A stretch of 64,000 nucleotides of DNA from Obelidium mucronatum. Taxonomy: Eukaryota > Chytridiomycota > Chytridiomycetes > Chytridiales > Chytriomycetaceae. A program made the position numbers and the translations under genes. The stretch covers positions 1,051,897-1,115,896 of the forward strand of contig JAIVFH010000001.1 of the NCBI GenBank assembly GCA_025765595.1, written 5' to 3'. Shown here one piece after another: positions 1 to 11,066 of the stretch. The notes beneath the pieces are model-generated. The model did no database searches. It saw only the letters and a program-made list of their open reading frames with translations, and was not told the DNA's origin. The first letter of the stretch is position 1. Each line of letters opens with the position of its first letter.

Positions 1-276
1 GAACCCATTCCTTCTGATTCTTTAATTTGCTGCCTGTTTCTGGATTTGGATCTGAGTATTCTTGCGGCAGATTGGAATCAATATGAAAAGTACTCAAAGG
101 GAATTCGGTTTGAATATCTGTGCTACGACGACAATAAATTTCGAATGGGACGATCAAAGGTTTTGGAGCGATTCCTTGACAGAGATTGCCTCTATTTTAC
201 TCCAAAGCTTCGTGAAAAGTGGGAGCTTAAGGCACGTCAAAACATATCACGCGAACTCGATTTATTAAAACACTAA
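1..276 (+). CDS. HD-superfamily metal-dependent phosphohydrolase, C-terminal part
   Basis: The reading frame is open from the first base and ends at TAA 274-276, so this is the last ~91 codons of a gene that begins outside the window. The segment LDLSILAADWNQYEKY followed by RFEYL, then GRSKVLERFL and YFTPKLREKWE, matches the C-terminal part of the predicted HD phosphohydrolase family (COG4339 type), where an 'F-D-x-D-L-S-I-L-G' block precedes Y-R-x-G-R and R-x-x-x-L-x-x-F-L. The catalytic His/Asp residues lie upstream and cannot be checked. The substrate of this family is not established. The family call is by recognition and the function is inferred. Confidence 0.65.
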   Translation, partial: EPIPSDSLICCLFLDLDLSILAADWNQYEKYSKGIRFEYLCYDDNKFRMGRSKVLERFLDRDCLYFTPKLREKWELKARQNISRELDLLKH

Positions 277-322
277 GCATATGTAACGTCAAAAAAAAAA
301 AATAAACATCGATTTCAAGACT

Positions 323-1424
323 TCAGTAGCCATTTCCAATAGTGATTCTATTGTTGATAACAACATTGCCTGGATTAAAGTAATCACAATCAACCAAATA
401 TGTTCCCTTATTCACACCGGTACAATTGTACATGGAACAACCAATCATGGTTGACTGTGGGGCTAGCACTTGCGAATAATGGCCCCAGCTTGCAAAAGTT
501 GTCATGTCAGATCCATTGTAATTCCGGCATTCCTGGTTAATCCAGCTGGAAGTGGCGGCAACAAAAGGGTGTGTTGGCGCTTTTCCGCTACTGCTCCAAT
601 ACATGTAAAGATTCTGCCCGACATTTTTGGGAAAGTACTCTGTAGGTGTGACGACGTGTTTCATGGTACACTGTTGGCCACCCACAGCAAGATGAACCTA
701 TGAAGGGCAGGCGGGGTGAGATTGCGTTCCGTTTACCAAATATAAGTACTCCCAACATACGAAAGAGCCGTTTGCGAGACTCTGATTCCATTCAAGCGAA
801 GGAAGCGAGAAATTTATCTGCCTTGATACGTACGCTCTCACAAGGTTGTGGAGTTTGATAACGTTGGTGGCTTCATCAGATTTGGAGGCGTCAAACGAGT
901 TTACCAAAGCCTCTACTTTATTGCAGTCTACGCGTGGTGTTGGGCTGGTTGTTTTTGAAGCTGTTCTCGTTGGAGTTCCAGTAGAAGAAGAAGGGGTTCT
1001 AGACACCGAAAATGACGCAGTTGCAGTTGCTGTACTTGTACTGACTGCTTTAGATAAAGTTGTTCTCGTTGGGGTTCCAGCAGAAGAAGATGAGGTTCTA
1101 GACGTTGATTTCACCGAAGATGACGCAGTTGCTGTTGCTTTACTTGTACTGACTGCTTTAGATAAAGTTGTTCTCGTTTGAGCAGTGTTTTTGGACGTTG
1201 ATTTTACTGAAGATGGAGATGACTTGTCTGAGGCGGTTGATTTTTGGCTCGTAAGAGTAGTTTTACGCGTCTTTTAAAAGGAAGACTCGAAGAGTTAGAG
1301 TCAATCGGATAGAAACTGTTGAGAAAACTTGGTTCACCGAAATGGGCGGACTTTGAATTGTGCGAGTTGATGATGTAGACCCAGAGCTTACTTTCTGTGA
1401 GGGCGATCGACGGTGACGATGCAT
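323..1424 (-). CDS. CAP/SCP domain (PR-1-like) secreted-type protein
   Basis: Last exon complement(323..697), intron 698-760, previous exon from 761 upward. The CAP fold is split by the intron: HNLVRAYV and LPSLEWNQSLA lie before it, GHYSQVLAPQS and DCDYFNPGNV (the two CAP signatures) after it. A Ser/Thr-rich linker with an imperfect repeat precedes the domain, as in fungal Pry-like and PR-1-like proteins, which bind sterols or lipids outside the cell. The N-terminus is uncertain. An open frame from ATG 1422-1424, 50 bp below a TATATAG, joins the linker frame only by skipping one base near 1250-1266, and I see no signal peptide, so a 5' exon may be missing. A paralogue lies 118 bp away on the same strand. 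Confidence 0.72.
963..1190. repeat. imperfect ~100 bp tandem repeat in CAP gene linker
   Basis: The block beginning GTTCTCGTTGG recurs at about 963, 1062 and 1170 (spacings 99 and 108 bp) and shares the following GACTGCTTTAGATAAAGTTG-type segment. It encodes the Ser/Thr-rich linker (minus strand TPTRTTLSKAVSTS units) of the CAP protein. Copy number probably varies between strains. Confidence 0.75.
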
Positions 1425-1541
1425 TGATACAGAGAATGCGAGTTTTATTGATATATCAATATTTGTTTCTATATAGACCTGTTTTGACAGCTGAAATGGG
1501 TCGGAGTTTCAAAAAAGAAATAGGGTTGCAATGGCACCAAC

Positions 1542-2269
1542 TCAATAACCTCCTCCAATGGATATTTTACCATCTAAAACAACGTTTCCAGCTCCAAAGT
1601 AGTCACACGCCACTAAAATCCCTCCATTATTCAAACAAGTGAATGTCGAGCAACCAATCAAGTTGGATTGCGGCGCGATAACTTGAGAATAATGGCCCCA
1701 TTTGTGAAAACTATTCATATCAGACCCGTTATAGTATTGGCATTCTTGATTGATCCAGTTTGACGTGGCTACAACAAACGGGTGAAGTGGAACAGATCCA
1801 TCACTACTCCAATACTTGTAGAGATTCTGACCGACAGAATGATTGAAATGGCTTGTAGCAGTGATGTCATGTTCCATTTTGCAATCTTTCGCGCCGCCAG
1901 TGGAAACATGTACCTGTTAACATCGTCAACTCACCATTTTACAAAAAAAAAACCAATTACATAAAATTAACTAACGTAGGAGCTATTCGCCAAACTCCAG
2001 CTCCATGAGAGTTTAGGAAGCGGCGCCTTTATTCTAGCTGACACATAATTTCTGACAATATTATGCAGGTCGACAGCGTTTTGAGGTTCGTTTGAAGAAG
2101 GAATAAATCCGGTAATTAATTGCGCGATTTCAGTGCAGCTAACTCTTGTATGAGTTTGTTGGTGTATTGTGCTACTGCTTTGGGAAACGTGAGGCTGTCG
2201 ATTTCCGTTTCCCGCCCTTCCGGCATTGCCACGTTCCGCTTTCGCTGTGTAAGATTCAGATACATACAT
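1542..2269 (-). CDS. CAP/SCP domain (PR-1-like) protein, paralogue
   Basis: Exons complement(1976..2269) and complement(1542..1913), with a 62 bp intron at the same codon as in the neighbouring CAP gene (after the Tyr/Phe preceding V-H). CAP signatures are visible: LHNIVRNYV, LPKLSWSWSLA, GHYSQVIAPQSNLIGC and CDYFGAGNV. Start chosen at ATG 2267-2269; the upstream frame has a stop and no signal peptide is visible, so a short 5' exon may be missing. An ATG-led frame just upstream joins only with a one-base skip. With 323-1424 it forms a tandem duplicate. CAP proteins are usually secreted; no target is predicted here. Confidence 0.7.
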
Positions 2270-2431
2270 GAGTGCTTCTCGATATTTCTTTTCCTTTCAT
2301 ATTGATCTTACATTTCCCGCCAATCGACGTCTCAAGGAAAATCTGCATAAAATTTACCAACAAAGAAAACAATAGTTAAATAGCTTTGTTCCAAAAATCC
2401 ACACACGCAATTAAATAAATATACAGCTTGC

Positions 2432-5400
2432 TCAAGCTCGCTTGGAACGCGCCGAACGGCCCGTCTTTTTCTCCTCAACAACCGCATCATCCTTTCCAAC
2501 ACTTGCATCCAAAACTTCTACTGGCGTGGCATGAATATTCTTTGCTTTTCCTCCGCGTTTTGATGGCTTGGCTTCATCTACAGTTTCAGATGGCACTTCC
2601 GCCACATTCGTCTTGGCGCCTTTTCGTGACGACTTTAAAACAACAGGAATATCACCTGCTTCATCATCTAGTTTTTCCTCCTCCACTTTTTGAGCTTGCT
2701 TTCTTCCCGATCTTGGCGGATGCCTTGGTTTGGTATCAGATGCAATTATAGTTTCTACTACAGGTTCAACTTCCACTGCCTCAACAGTCTTTTTGGCAGG
2801 TCTACCACGTTTCTTTGGCTTTTCAAGAGCTGCTTCAGGCGCGGCCGCCACATGCTCATCTTCGCTAATGTAAATGACTTCGTTTGTAGTAGTGGCATGG
2901 GGAGTTGTAACATGTGGGGTTTGCTTTGCTGGTCTGCCCTTTTTCTTCGGATGCACATCCCCCGATTCTTCTAATACATTCACAGGTGCAGCCGCTCTGA
3001 TACCACCACGCTTTCCAGACTTTGGTGGTTCCATTTTGACTTCCTCAGAATCTTCGGCAACTGAGTGAGAAGACTTCGAAGCAGCTTCACGACGACCTCT
3101 TCTCTTATGATCAGACGGCAGAATTGCCTCTGGAGCTTCACCGTCTTTGCGATGACGAAGGTCATGATGATTCAACGTTTCTTGAGAGTCCGCACCTTCC
3201 ACGTCGCGTTTTTCAATGGTTTCCACTTCCATGGCATGTTCTCCGCTATTATTAGCTGAGCGCCCATCAGGCTTTGCCGAGTCTTCAACTGAGACCCCAA
3301 GATTGGCCTCCCCTGCAACCCCACAAGCTTTCGCTTCTGAAGAAGACAAGCCAGAAGTCTCCTTGTAGAAGCTAGCAACTGGAAATTGATGTGCATGCTT
3401 TGCTGATTTTCCTTTTCGCTTGGCGCCAGTAGAGACAATTGCAATGGATGGGGCAGGAGATGGTGAAACAACCGTTTGGACAGTTGCAGCTGGCAAAATA
3501 TCACCCGCTTCAGTATCCGTTTGCTCAATTACTTCTGAAACTTGTAGGGCAATGTCCATTGAGGTGGTTCGAGACCGGCAACGGCTGCTAGGGCGCAAGA
3601 GAATAATTTCCTCATCGGGACCAAAGAGAGAATCCGCGGCAACTGGGTCGCAGTTCATCTCGCCGTTCTCAACATTTTCTGCCGCAACATCTAGTTTTCG
3701 TACGCTTCGGCGAGTGGCGCGCTTTCTGGGAGGTGCTGGTGTGGTCTTCTCGACTTCAGTTAATTCAACAACCTTTGCGACGCTATTGACTGGTTGGCTG
3801 TGGTGTGGCGAAACAGTGGATGGATGTTGATCGTCATGTCCAGCCGCTGGGATCCTGCCTTTTCGACGCGTCGATTTTCTTTTTTGAAGGAGAGGGAACA
3901 GTCTCGACCGTTATCGCTTCTGGTGCAGGATAAGCATCCTGCAGCCGGCGCAATCAAAGCAGTTAGTTCTTCGTTATCTGTGGAATCCATCGCCCGAACC
4001 TACGGATAGAAAATAAGAAAATCAGGACATAAAAGCAAACAAAAAGCAACTAACAGTTTCGCAATCTCCTTGCAAACGCTCAAAGTGACATTCTCCATCG
4101 GCTGTATCCAAAGACGTGTCTTGTACAGTAGTGGCTTGTACAACAGTGTTTTGTACAGTGTCTTGTACGGCAGTGTCTTGAACTCCCACCATTTCATCAC
4201 CAGTTTCCAACTCAAGCGGTTTCGTGGTTTCTACCAAAAGCACCTCAGCTGTATCGGCGACTGCTGCACAGTCCACCATGCTGTCATCACCTTCTGCAAC
4301 AACGTCAGCTTCTGCAACAACTACTTGGACTGCAGCCAACTCATTCTCGTCCATGGAAACCTCAACTTCCACTTCAACTTGAACATCCTCATACTCAGAC
4401 TCATCAGAATCGTCCGCTCTGTCTTCCGTGGGATTCATACTCTCAGCAGTCTCCACCAGCTTTTGCCCAGTCTTCAGTTTCGACAACAACAATGTCGTTA
4501 GGGGAATTCTGTGTTGGAATCCTCAACAACCATACCCGACTCCGCCATGACGCAATCCACCATATCATTTTGAGCATCCAGTGCATTGGTTGTCTTTTCA
4601 TTATCATTATCAAATTCCCTTTCAGCAACCTCAACAAGGGCCATTGAGCTTGGGGAGACCAAGCCCCCAAGATTCTCGACGTTTGCGATGTCAGTATCAT
4701 CCTCATCTCCAAACTCCGCCTCCAAATCGACAGCATGGGTACTTTCGGCAAGTGACTCTGATGGAGCAATTGTAGCCATGTTTGATCGTGAATCATCCTC
4801 ACATTCAACAACGGCAACGTCGTGAACAGTGTCGATGTCGCACATTACCTCATTCAGAGTATGATTCTCTTCAATGAGGTCACCACTCTGAGTCGCATCT
4901 ACAGCCGTCTCCTCAGATGATCCCATTTCCGCTGCAACATCATCAACAGCATCCGAAATCTCCTGATTAACAGCATCCTCCAAAATAAGTGCATCACTAT
5001 CGCTGGCCCCGTCAACCAACATCACCCGGCTCTACTTCGCTCAGCAGCAACAGAACCATTCCCATCAGCGACGACGACCGCATTATCAACAGCAGCGGCA
5101 ACAAAACAGGATGGCGATGTATTTTCCGCGAGACTGTCTCTCACTCTACCCGTCAAACTGGATGGAGTATCCAACCCAACCATGGCTTCCTCTTCTCCTG
5201 CCGCTTCCATCAAGCGGTGTTGAGGTCTTAGATCGAGACCCAAGTCCACGAGCAACAGACAATGGCCTCTTGGACGAGCGTCGAGGACTCTCATTAGTTG
5301 CAACAGAATCCACTGACTGGCGTCGGCTGGGACAACAATATCAGTGTCAGCAGGAGGCACCGTAGTGTCCACAGTTGTACTTAACAGGAGTCTCGGCCAC

Positions 5401-7943
5401 ATCCAAAGCGGTCGGAGTAGGGACTGTTGTCTTTGTAGTTACCGCTGCCGCAATTGAAGTGGATCCATAAAACCCTGTCTTTCCACTACCCGAAATAGCT
5501 GGTGGGAGATATTTGAACGCATCTCGAAGCGACTTCTTGGGACTCACAGTCATTGCTGACATGGTGGTTGGTAATCCAATTTTCGGGGTCATGAATCCAA
5601 CGGTGCTGGAGGGAATTTTAGACGTTGTCATTGGAACACCAGCTCTGGAGTGGTTGCTCGGAGTGCTGAACTTCAATTTACTGCTGGCCGACTTCAAGGA
5701 TGACTGTGCAACAGTCAATCCAGACCCAGGCGTGCCAGATTTTGTGATTTTGGAAGGGGAAGAGGCGGTATGGTGAAGCGTTCGGCGGAGCGCCGACTTG
5801 AGGATTGAACCTCCAGGTGTACAAGGAATTTTAGTTACACTACCGGGAGCTATCGGACAATCATTGGGAGCTCGCCGATCTCCACGTTTTAAAGGGGTAG
5901 CGGCCGGTTGGTGCTTGTGGAAGACCTCAGGGCTCAACTGAATAAAAAGATCAGTGAAAAACAACACCAACTGGAGTACTTACTCTTGGCCCAAACGTCA
6001 CTTTTTCTTGGCACTGTCAGGCATGGTATCGACATTAGATGCGGCACTGGCCGATTCATTTTCCGGGGTTCTGGTGGCTCCAACAGACTCCACTTCGTCG
6101 TTTGAAGCATCTAATTTTTGTTCAGCAAGGGCAATCGTTCACTGGAACATCGATGACACTTTGTTCCATGTGAAGTAGGCGCCTCAATTTCTTCTACTGG
6201 TTTGCTTTGATCATCCGGTGATTCTGTAATGACTTCAGACGTGCCTCCCATGCTTGCATCAGATACCAAACAAGGTTCAGTAGAAACATCAGTCACCCGG
6301 AAGTACATACGCAGCACCAGCTTCAGGAGTTGAATCCAAATCTGTTGCATCCATTACAACATCCTCCGCCAGATTGGACGCAGCAACAGGTACAAATATT
6401 CTGCGAGTCTTCAACAACAATTCCAGTCTCCACTGGCCTTAACTTCCGATTGCTTCACATCCGAGGCAACATGCTCGCCAGCGCCTGATTCAGTATCAGC
6501 GGGTATGGTCTCAGAAGGCGGATTCTTCAAGCCGGGTCGAGCGGTCCGACTTGTATTAAAGCTAGGGCTTACTCCGCGAAAAGTCGAAACAGTGTCCTGC
6601 TGGCGTGCACGCGAACTGGCAGTGGCTCCCAAGTACCGAGGAACAGACTGTGATCCCACTAAAGGAGGTGGATTGACAGTTCTCGAGGATTGCGGGTGTG
6701 GTGTGCTTGATTTTCTTGGGAATGTTGGGCGTGGTGTGTCCAACATCTTTTCGAGTCCAATATGCTGATGCATTTGCTCTTGATTTTGGACAGTATTTCC
6801 ACCGCATGGTGTAGGGGTGGACTCTCTTTCTTCTTCGGATTCTTCGTGTGGTTGAGGAATTGTAGTTTCCAAAAACGGATTGTCAACATCATCATCGTGA
6901 CTGATGGTATTTTGAGATTCTTTTATAGCTACTGATGGCTCTTGAGGAGAGCCCTCGGGGGAATCTGGAGTAGCGTGCCGAGAAGACGTTGGAGTTGGTG
7001 CTCCAGGGCTAGAATTTTCCACTGGAGCGGTTGTAGAGATACGTAGTGGAGTAGCGCCTGTTGGCATCAAGCGTCTAGGCAGCGCACTTCTTGGGCTCTC
7101 TTGAACTGAAGCCAAGAACTTCTCCGTCAAATTGTTTGCAGTCTCGGATGACTCATAGCCCAGACTTGCTGAAGTAGAGGGGAATGCGTTTGCAGACGAC
7201 AGCTTGCGACGCTTAGGAGTATCCAGGTCTTGCTTATCAACAGTATGCTTTCGCGTTGTTTGAGGTAACAGGGATGAGCCATAGTTAACAGCCGTGTCAG
7301 AATGGAGAGCAAAAATACGGCCAGGGGCACCAGGCGTGTCATGCGTGCTGATGTCTGGGTTATCTTTAATGAGTTGCTTAATTTGCTCCTGGGTGAATAT
7401 TTAGTCTCGTGCTGAATGGTATTAGAGGCTAAATTCTAAATACCGAAACTGGGTATTCAAATCTGAAAGACCGGGTATGGATGGTAAAGACATCATTGTG
7501 GTTCAAAATAACGCGCTTTTTGTCAGCTTTGACCCACGTCTCGTCCAGTTGAGAATAGTGCCATTGGAGCTCTTGTCATGTAGCGAAGCCTGTCAAAATC
7601 AAGAATCAGATGTCCGAATTTCTTCAAGATATCGTCTCAGGCAAACCTTCCGCGTGGCGGCATCAACAGTAATTGTACAATGAAATCGGGAGACTTCTTC
7701 AAAGCGAACGCGGATTGTGCAAGTTTGGTCTCTGTGTTTTACGAAATCAGTTACAAAGGAGACATGAATTTAAAACACAGCTAGAGGGACAAACCTGCCA
7801 AACGATACGACTTCTTGATTGACAGGAAAAGCGCTATTTGCTCGTAGTCAGTCTCTATTCTGCATTGTTGTCAAACTTGAGAGCACCAACCTTCCATCTT
7901 CACCAGTTCTTCTTATCACAACAATGCGACCAAATGAGCCCAT
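2432..7943 (-). CDS. Ki-67-like protein: FHA domain, PP1-docking module, AT-hooks
   Basis: FHA exons: complement(7891..7943), (7795..7833), (7647..7731), (7444..7589). They read RIVVIRRTGEDG, VSFGRDQTCTIRV, VSRFHCTI, SSNGT and HNDVFTIHTRSFRFEY: FHA G-R, S-x-x-H and N-G residues in the Ki-67 pattern. A disordered stretch rich in S/T-P sites follows from 7388. At 5900-6015 K-V-T-F-G-P-R, a 46 bp intron (5938-5983), then LSPEVF and T-P-L-K-R-G give the phosphatase-1 docking module of Ki-67 and Repo-Man. An intron near 4015-4062 leads to the C-terminus, which has two AT-hooks (KKKGRPAK, KKRGRPAK) and other basic motifs, ending at 2432. About fifteen frame breaks lie between 3850 and 7540, nearly all +1. 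In animals such proteins coat mitotic chromosomes. One gene is likely; FHA and AT-hook parts could be two. An in-frame ATG 8001-8003 is an alternative start. Confidence 0.72.
4090..4200. repeat. short degenerate repeat, V-Q-D-T units
   Basis: On the plus strand, variants of CTTGTACAGTGT recur several times. On the minus strand they encode VQDT-AVQDT-VQNT-VVQAT-TVQDT within the acidic part of the Ki-67-like protein. Confidence 0.6.
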
Positions 7944-8084
7944 GTTTATCCGAGCAGCCGATGCAGGCGACAACAGTCCAACGGAGTCGCAGCTGCTCAG
8001 CATTGTTTATTGTTTAACTTTATTTGGTTTAATTATTTTATTTTTGTCCGATTAAAATTGAGAAGAAACGAAAATCACTCGCAA
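7944..8084. promoter_or_regulatory. divergent (bidirectional) promoter region
   Basis: The Ki-67-like gene (minus, ATG 7941-7943 or 8001-8003) and the acyltransferase gene (plus, ATG 8085-8087) start head to head. The 80-140 bp between them are very AT-rich from 8007 to 8050. No specific factor site is recognised; a shared promoter is inferred from position. Confidence 0.45.
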
Positions 8085-9687
8085 ATGATCCGACCTTTGA
8101 CTGCGAAGGAAGCCTCGTATCTCAGCGACACGACAGAGTTCACCAACTTTGTCTACTCTTTCGTACTCGACGGTGATCGGCCAAGTGATGAGGAGGTCAA
8201 AGAAGCGTTGCGATGTGTGTCCCTTGAGAACCCTCTTCTTTCTGCATGCATCAACCTCAGTGGAACGTCGCTTGTGTTTGTGCCGCTCTCATCGGACATT
8301 GAATTCAAGCACTCCGAGAAGCCTCTCGATGTTGTCCTCGAAAACGGTTTGTTTTAATTTCCACTTTCTATTTATTTTTAATTTTATTTATTTTTCTTTA
8401 TTTTATTTAATTCTTACTTTTCCCCATGCAGAACTCGCCACGCCGCTCGCCGTGTTTTCGCGCGGCTTGTTTCGTGTAACGCTGGCTGGCGCCGGCGCCA
8501 AGCCCGCTTTTGTGTTCACTTTCGCGCACGCGGCGTTCGACGGCGCCGTTGCCGCCCACATTGTCTTCGAGTTTGTGCGCGCGTTACACAAGACGCCGTC
8601 GCACAAGGACGCGTTACACAAGGCCGGCGCCGACTTTGCGCACGAAATGGTGCCGAAAAAGGAAAGAACGTGGCCAAAGTTTGTGCGTTTTGTGCTCAAC
8701 CTGCTTGGGCTTTACTACTTTCTGTTCATGGCGAAGCCAAAGACGCTGCGGGCGGCGGCCTCTCTGTCTCCGCAGCAGACGCAGGAGCTGTTTGAGTCAT
8801 TGAGGGAAAAGAAGGGGATCGAAGAATCGGCGCTTCATGCTCAACTCACTCGAATCACTACCCGACATCTCACACCAAGGGAAACTACAATTGTTATTCA
8901 ACGCGCAAAGGCATTGAAGGTTTCTGTCACTTCCCTTCTTGCTGGCGCTATGGGAGCCGCCATTGCATGCGATGCCCTGCTGCCGCCATTGTCTTCAAAA
9001 CCTCCCACATCTCGGAAATCTCCCGTTCGCCAAATCTCTCTCCTGGCAGGTCTCGCCGTGAATGGTCGTCCAGCTAGATCTATCCCACATACTGTGAATG
9101 GCGCGTTCAACTACGTACTGCTTCTTCCTCATGTCTCTATCAATATTACGGACTCGTCAGCAACCTCGCGAGATGCCCTCATACCAGAAACAGATATCCA
9201 ATCTCTTTTGATTGCTCACGAGTTGAAAGCCAGGCTTCATCGAAACGAGCCATTCCAAATGGCCAGATTCTTACCCTCGCCTCAAATCGTGGCCGCAAAG
9301 TATTTATTTCCATCCACTCAGACTGCTTCTGGAGCTGTGGTGCCGCGAGAAATTGTTCCTAAATTGTATCAATTAGCTCCTGAAGTAGCAAAAGATTCTA
9401 TACCTGTGGGATACACATTATCAAATGTCGGAAACTTTACATTCTCTGCTATTTCTACGGCTGCTATTTCTACGTCTTCTCATGAGGTTGAGCGTAAAAT
9501 CCAGCAGTTCCGCTTCGTGAGTACCATGAGATGCGATATTAACACACGGAGGGTTGAACTTAGTGTTGTTACATTGGACGGATGCATGACTATTTCTTTA
9601 AGTCGATTAAATGGGATGGTCGGCGACTCTGAGATTGCCCTGTTGTTGGATCGTTTCCTTGTGGGTCTCCTGGGATCTATGTCTTAA
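8085..9687 (+). CDS. condensation-domain-like CoA acyltransferase (AATase/PapA type)
   Basis: Two exons, 8085..8346 and 8432..9687 (505 aa). The intron fits because codon GAA|AA joins exactly. The protein begins MIRPLTAKEASYLSDTTEF. After the intron FTFAHAAFDGAVAAHI carries the H-x-x-x-D-G active-site motif of the BAHD/condensation/alcohol-acetyltransferase superfamily, in which the His is the catalytic base. A hydrophobic segment (FVLNLLGLYYFLF) precedes the second half, which contains the N-G-R-P block. The acceptor and acyl donor cannot be predicted. The first ~330 bp of exon 2 are much richer in GC than the rest of the gene. There are no frame breaks. Confidence 0.72.
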
Positions 9688-9798
9688 AACGTTATATTCA
9701 CAAACCGATTGCGTTTATTGAAGGGCTGTAGCTGATAAAGATTTATATATATGTATACGGCCATGACTACAAAAATAAAGCCGAATTTCAACAAGTAC

Positions 9799-10564
9799 TT
9801 AGGAATACAAGGCATCCTCCAATTCCCTTGCCTCAATCAGTTCGCGATACTTATCCCCCTTCTCCAACAACTCCTCTCGTGTCAAGCCTTTCAACTCCTT
9901 GGTAATCAATTCACTCGCAGTATTCCCCGATTTTATGACTGCTTTTGCCTTATATCCGTAAGTGCCTGCCGGCCGTGCCTCTAATCGTTTCTCCTCCTCT
10001 GGATCCAACTCAATTTCAACACGAACAACCTGTCCATCCACTAGCCCTCTAAAATCCCAACGCGAAGATTCCACTTTTTCAAGTCGTTCGTTTGTTTCTG
10101 GATTCAGAACATGAAGTTGGAAATTCCCTTTATAAACAAACTGAGAAGGCGTATTTCTCATCTATTAGATCTCCATTTAGGATCCCATTCTTTATGGGAA
10201 AGTGCTCGTGGTAATGGTTATAAAGAACTTGGACAGTTCCCAAAGTTATCGGGTTTTTCTGGTTCTACTGGGAGGGGTTCAAGAGAGGCAGCGGGTTCCG
10301 CCGGTTTAGGCTGAACAGGGAGAGCTGGCAGAACAGGTCCTTTCATTTTTTGAACTCTTTTGTTTGGTAGGGCTTGACAGCCTTTGATGGTGCTGTTGCT
10401 TTCTTTGAGGTGGTTGCTGTTGAAGAAACTTGGATGGTGCCACTGACAACTTTCTTCTCTGGTTTCTGAGACTGTTGCAACTTTACGGGCTTGGTCGAAA
10501 GTGTTGGGAATGTAATTGCTTGTGCCTGTGCTTGAGATCGTGTCGTTGTAGGGGGTGCCATCAA
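9799..10564 (-). CDS. hypothetical protein, Ala/Pro/Lys-rich N-terminus plus charged domain
   Basis: Not recognised. ATG 10562-10564 (MAPPTTTRSQAQAQAITFP) opens a low-complexity segment (KPVKLQQSQKPEKKV, then LPALPVQPKPAEPAASLEP). Below an apparent intron (GTTCTTTATAACC...AATAG, about 10162-10229) a compact charged domain follows (YKGNFQLHVLNPETNERLEKV, VDGQVVRVEIELDPEEEKRLE), ending at 9799. The pieces join if bases are skipped within the A-run near 10345 and near 10250; the first is equivalent to two +1 steps or one -1, the second is +1. Without those joins this would be two short genes. It converges with the acyltransferase gene, whose stop lies 112 bp away. Confidence 0.4.
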
Positions 10565-10568
10565 ACAA

Positions 10569-11066
10569 AGCTTGAATACTATTTTTAGAAACTACACACC
10601 ACCACCACTCAATTCTCTACAAGAGTCTGCCCTACATGCTTTCCGATATCTCATACGGAACAATGGCCCCAAAATCATCCCGCACGGTATTGAATTCTTA
10701 TCTCCTAGAACGATGATCCACACTCAATTGAGACGAAAACTTCGTCGCCCAAGAAGAGCGGTTACCCAGGAGTCATGAGTTGGGAGTTCGACCAAAATTT
10801 TAAGAATGAGTTGATGAATACAATGCGCAAGGGTTGGTGACTGTGAGTTTGGCGTGCAAAAAATGAAGTTGATTGAAGGCGGTTAGATTGAATCGAAATG
10901 GATTTCGGAGTTACCACGCGTATTATTAATCTCTCAAATTGGACACACATGACGGGCTCTCAGATTTCCATGTTTTTCGTGGGCACTCAAGCGGTCAATC
11001 AAAATGAGTTAAAAGCAACGAAAATTTTACTTCAGTTTCCTTCCACCTAAAAAGTGACTTTAAAGC
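10569..11066. other. intergenic, no gene seen
   Basis: Only short, non-coherent open frames on both strands. It separates two divergent genes and presumably holds both promoters; no clear TATA element or other site is recognised. Confidence 0.5.

Noticed and set aside
2874..3259. Plus-strand open frames inside the AT-hook region
   Set aside because: They are antisense to the continuous 408-codon minus-strand frame and have no recognisable sequence.
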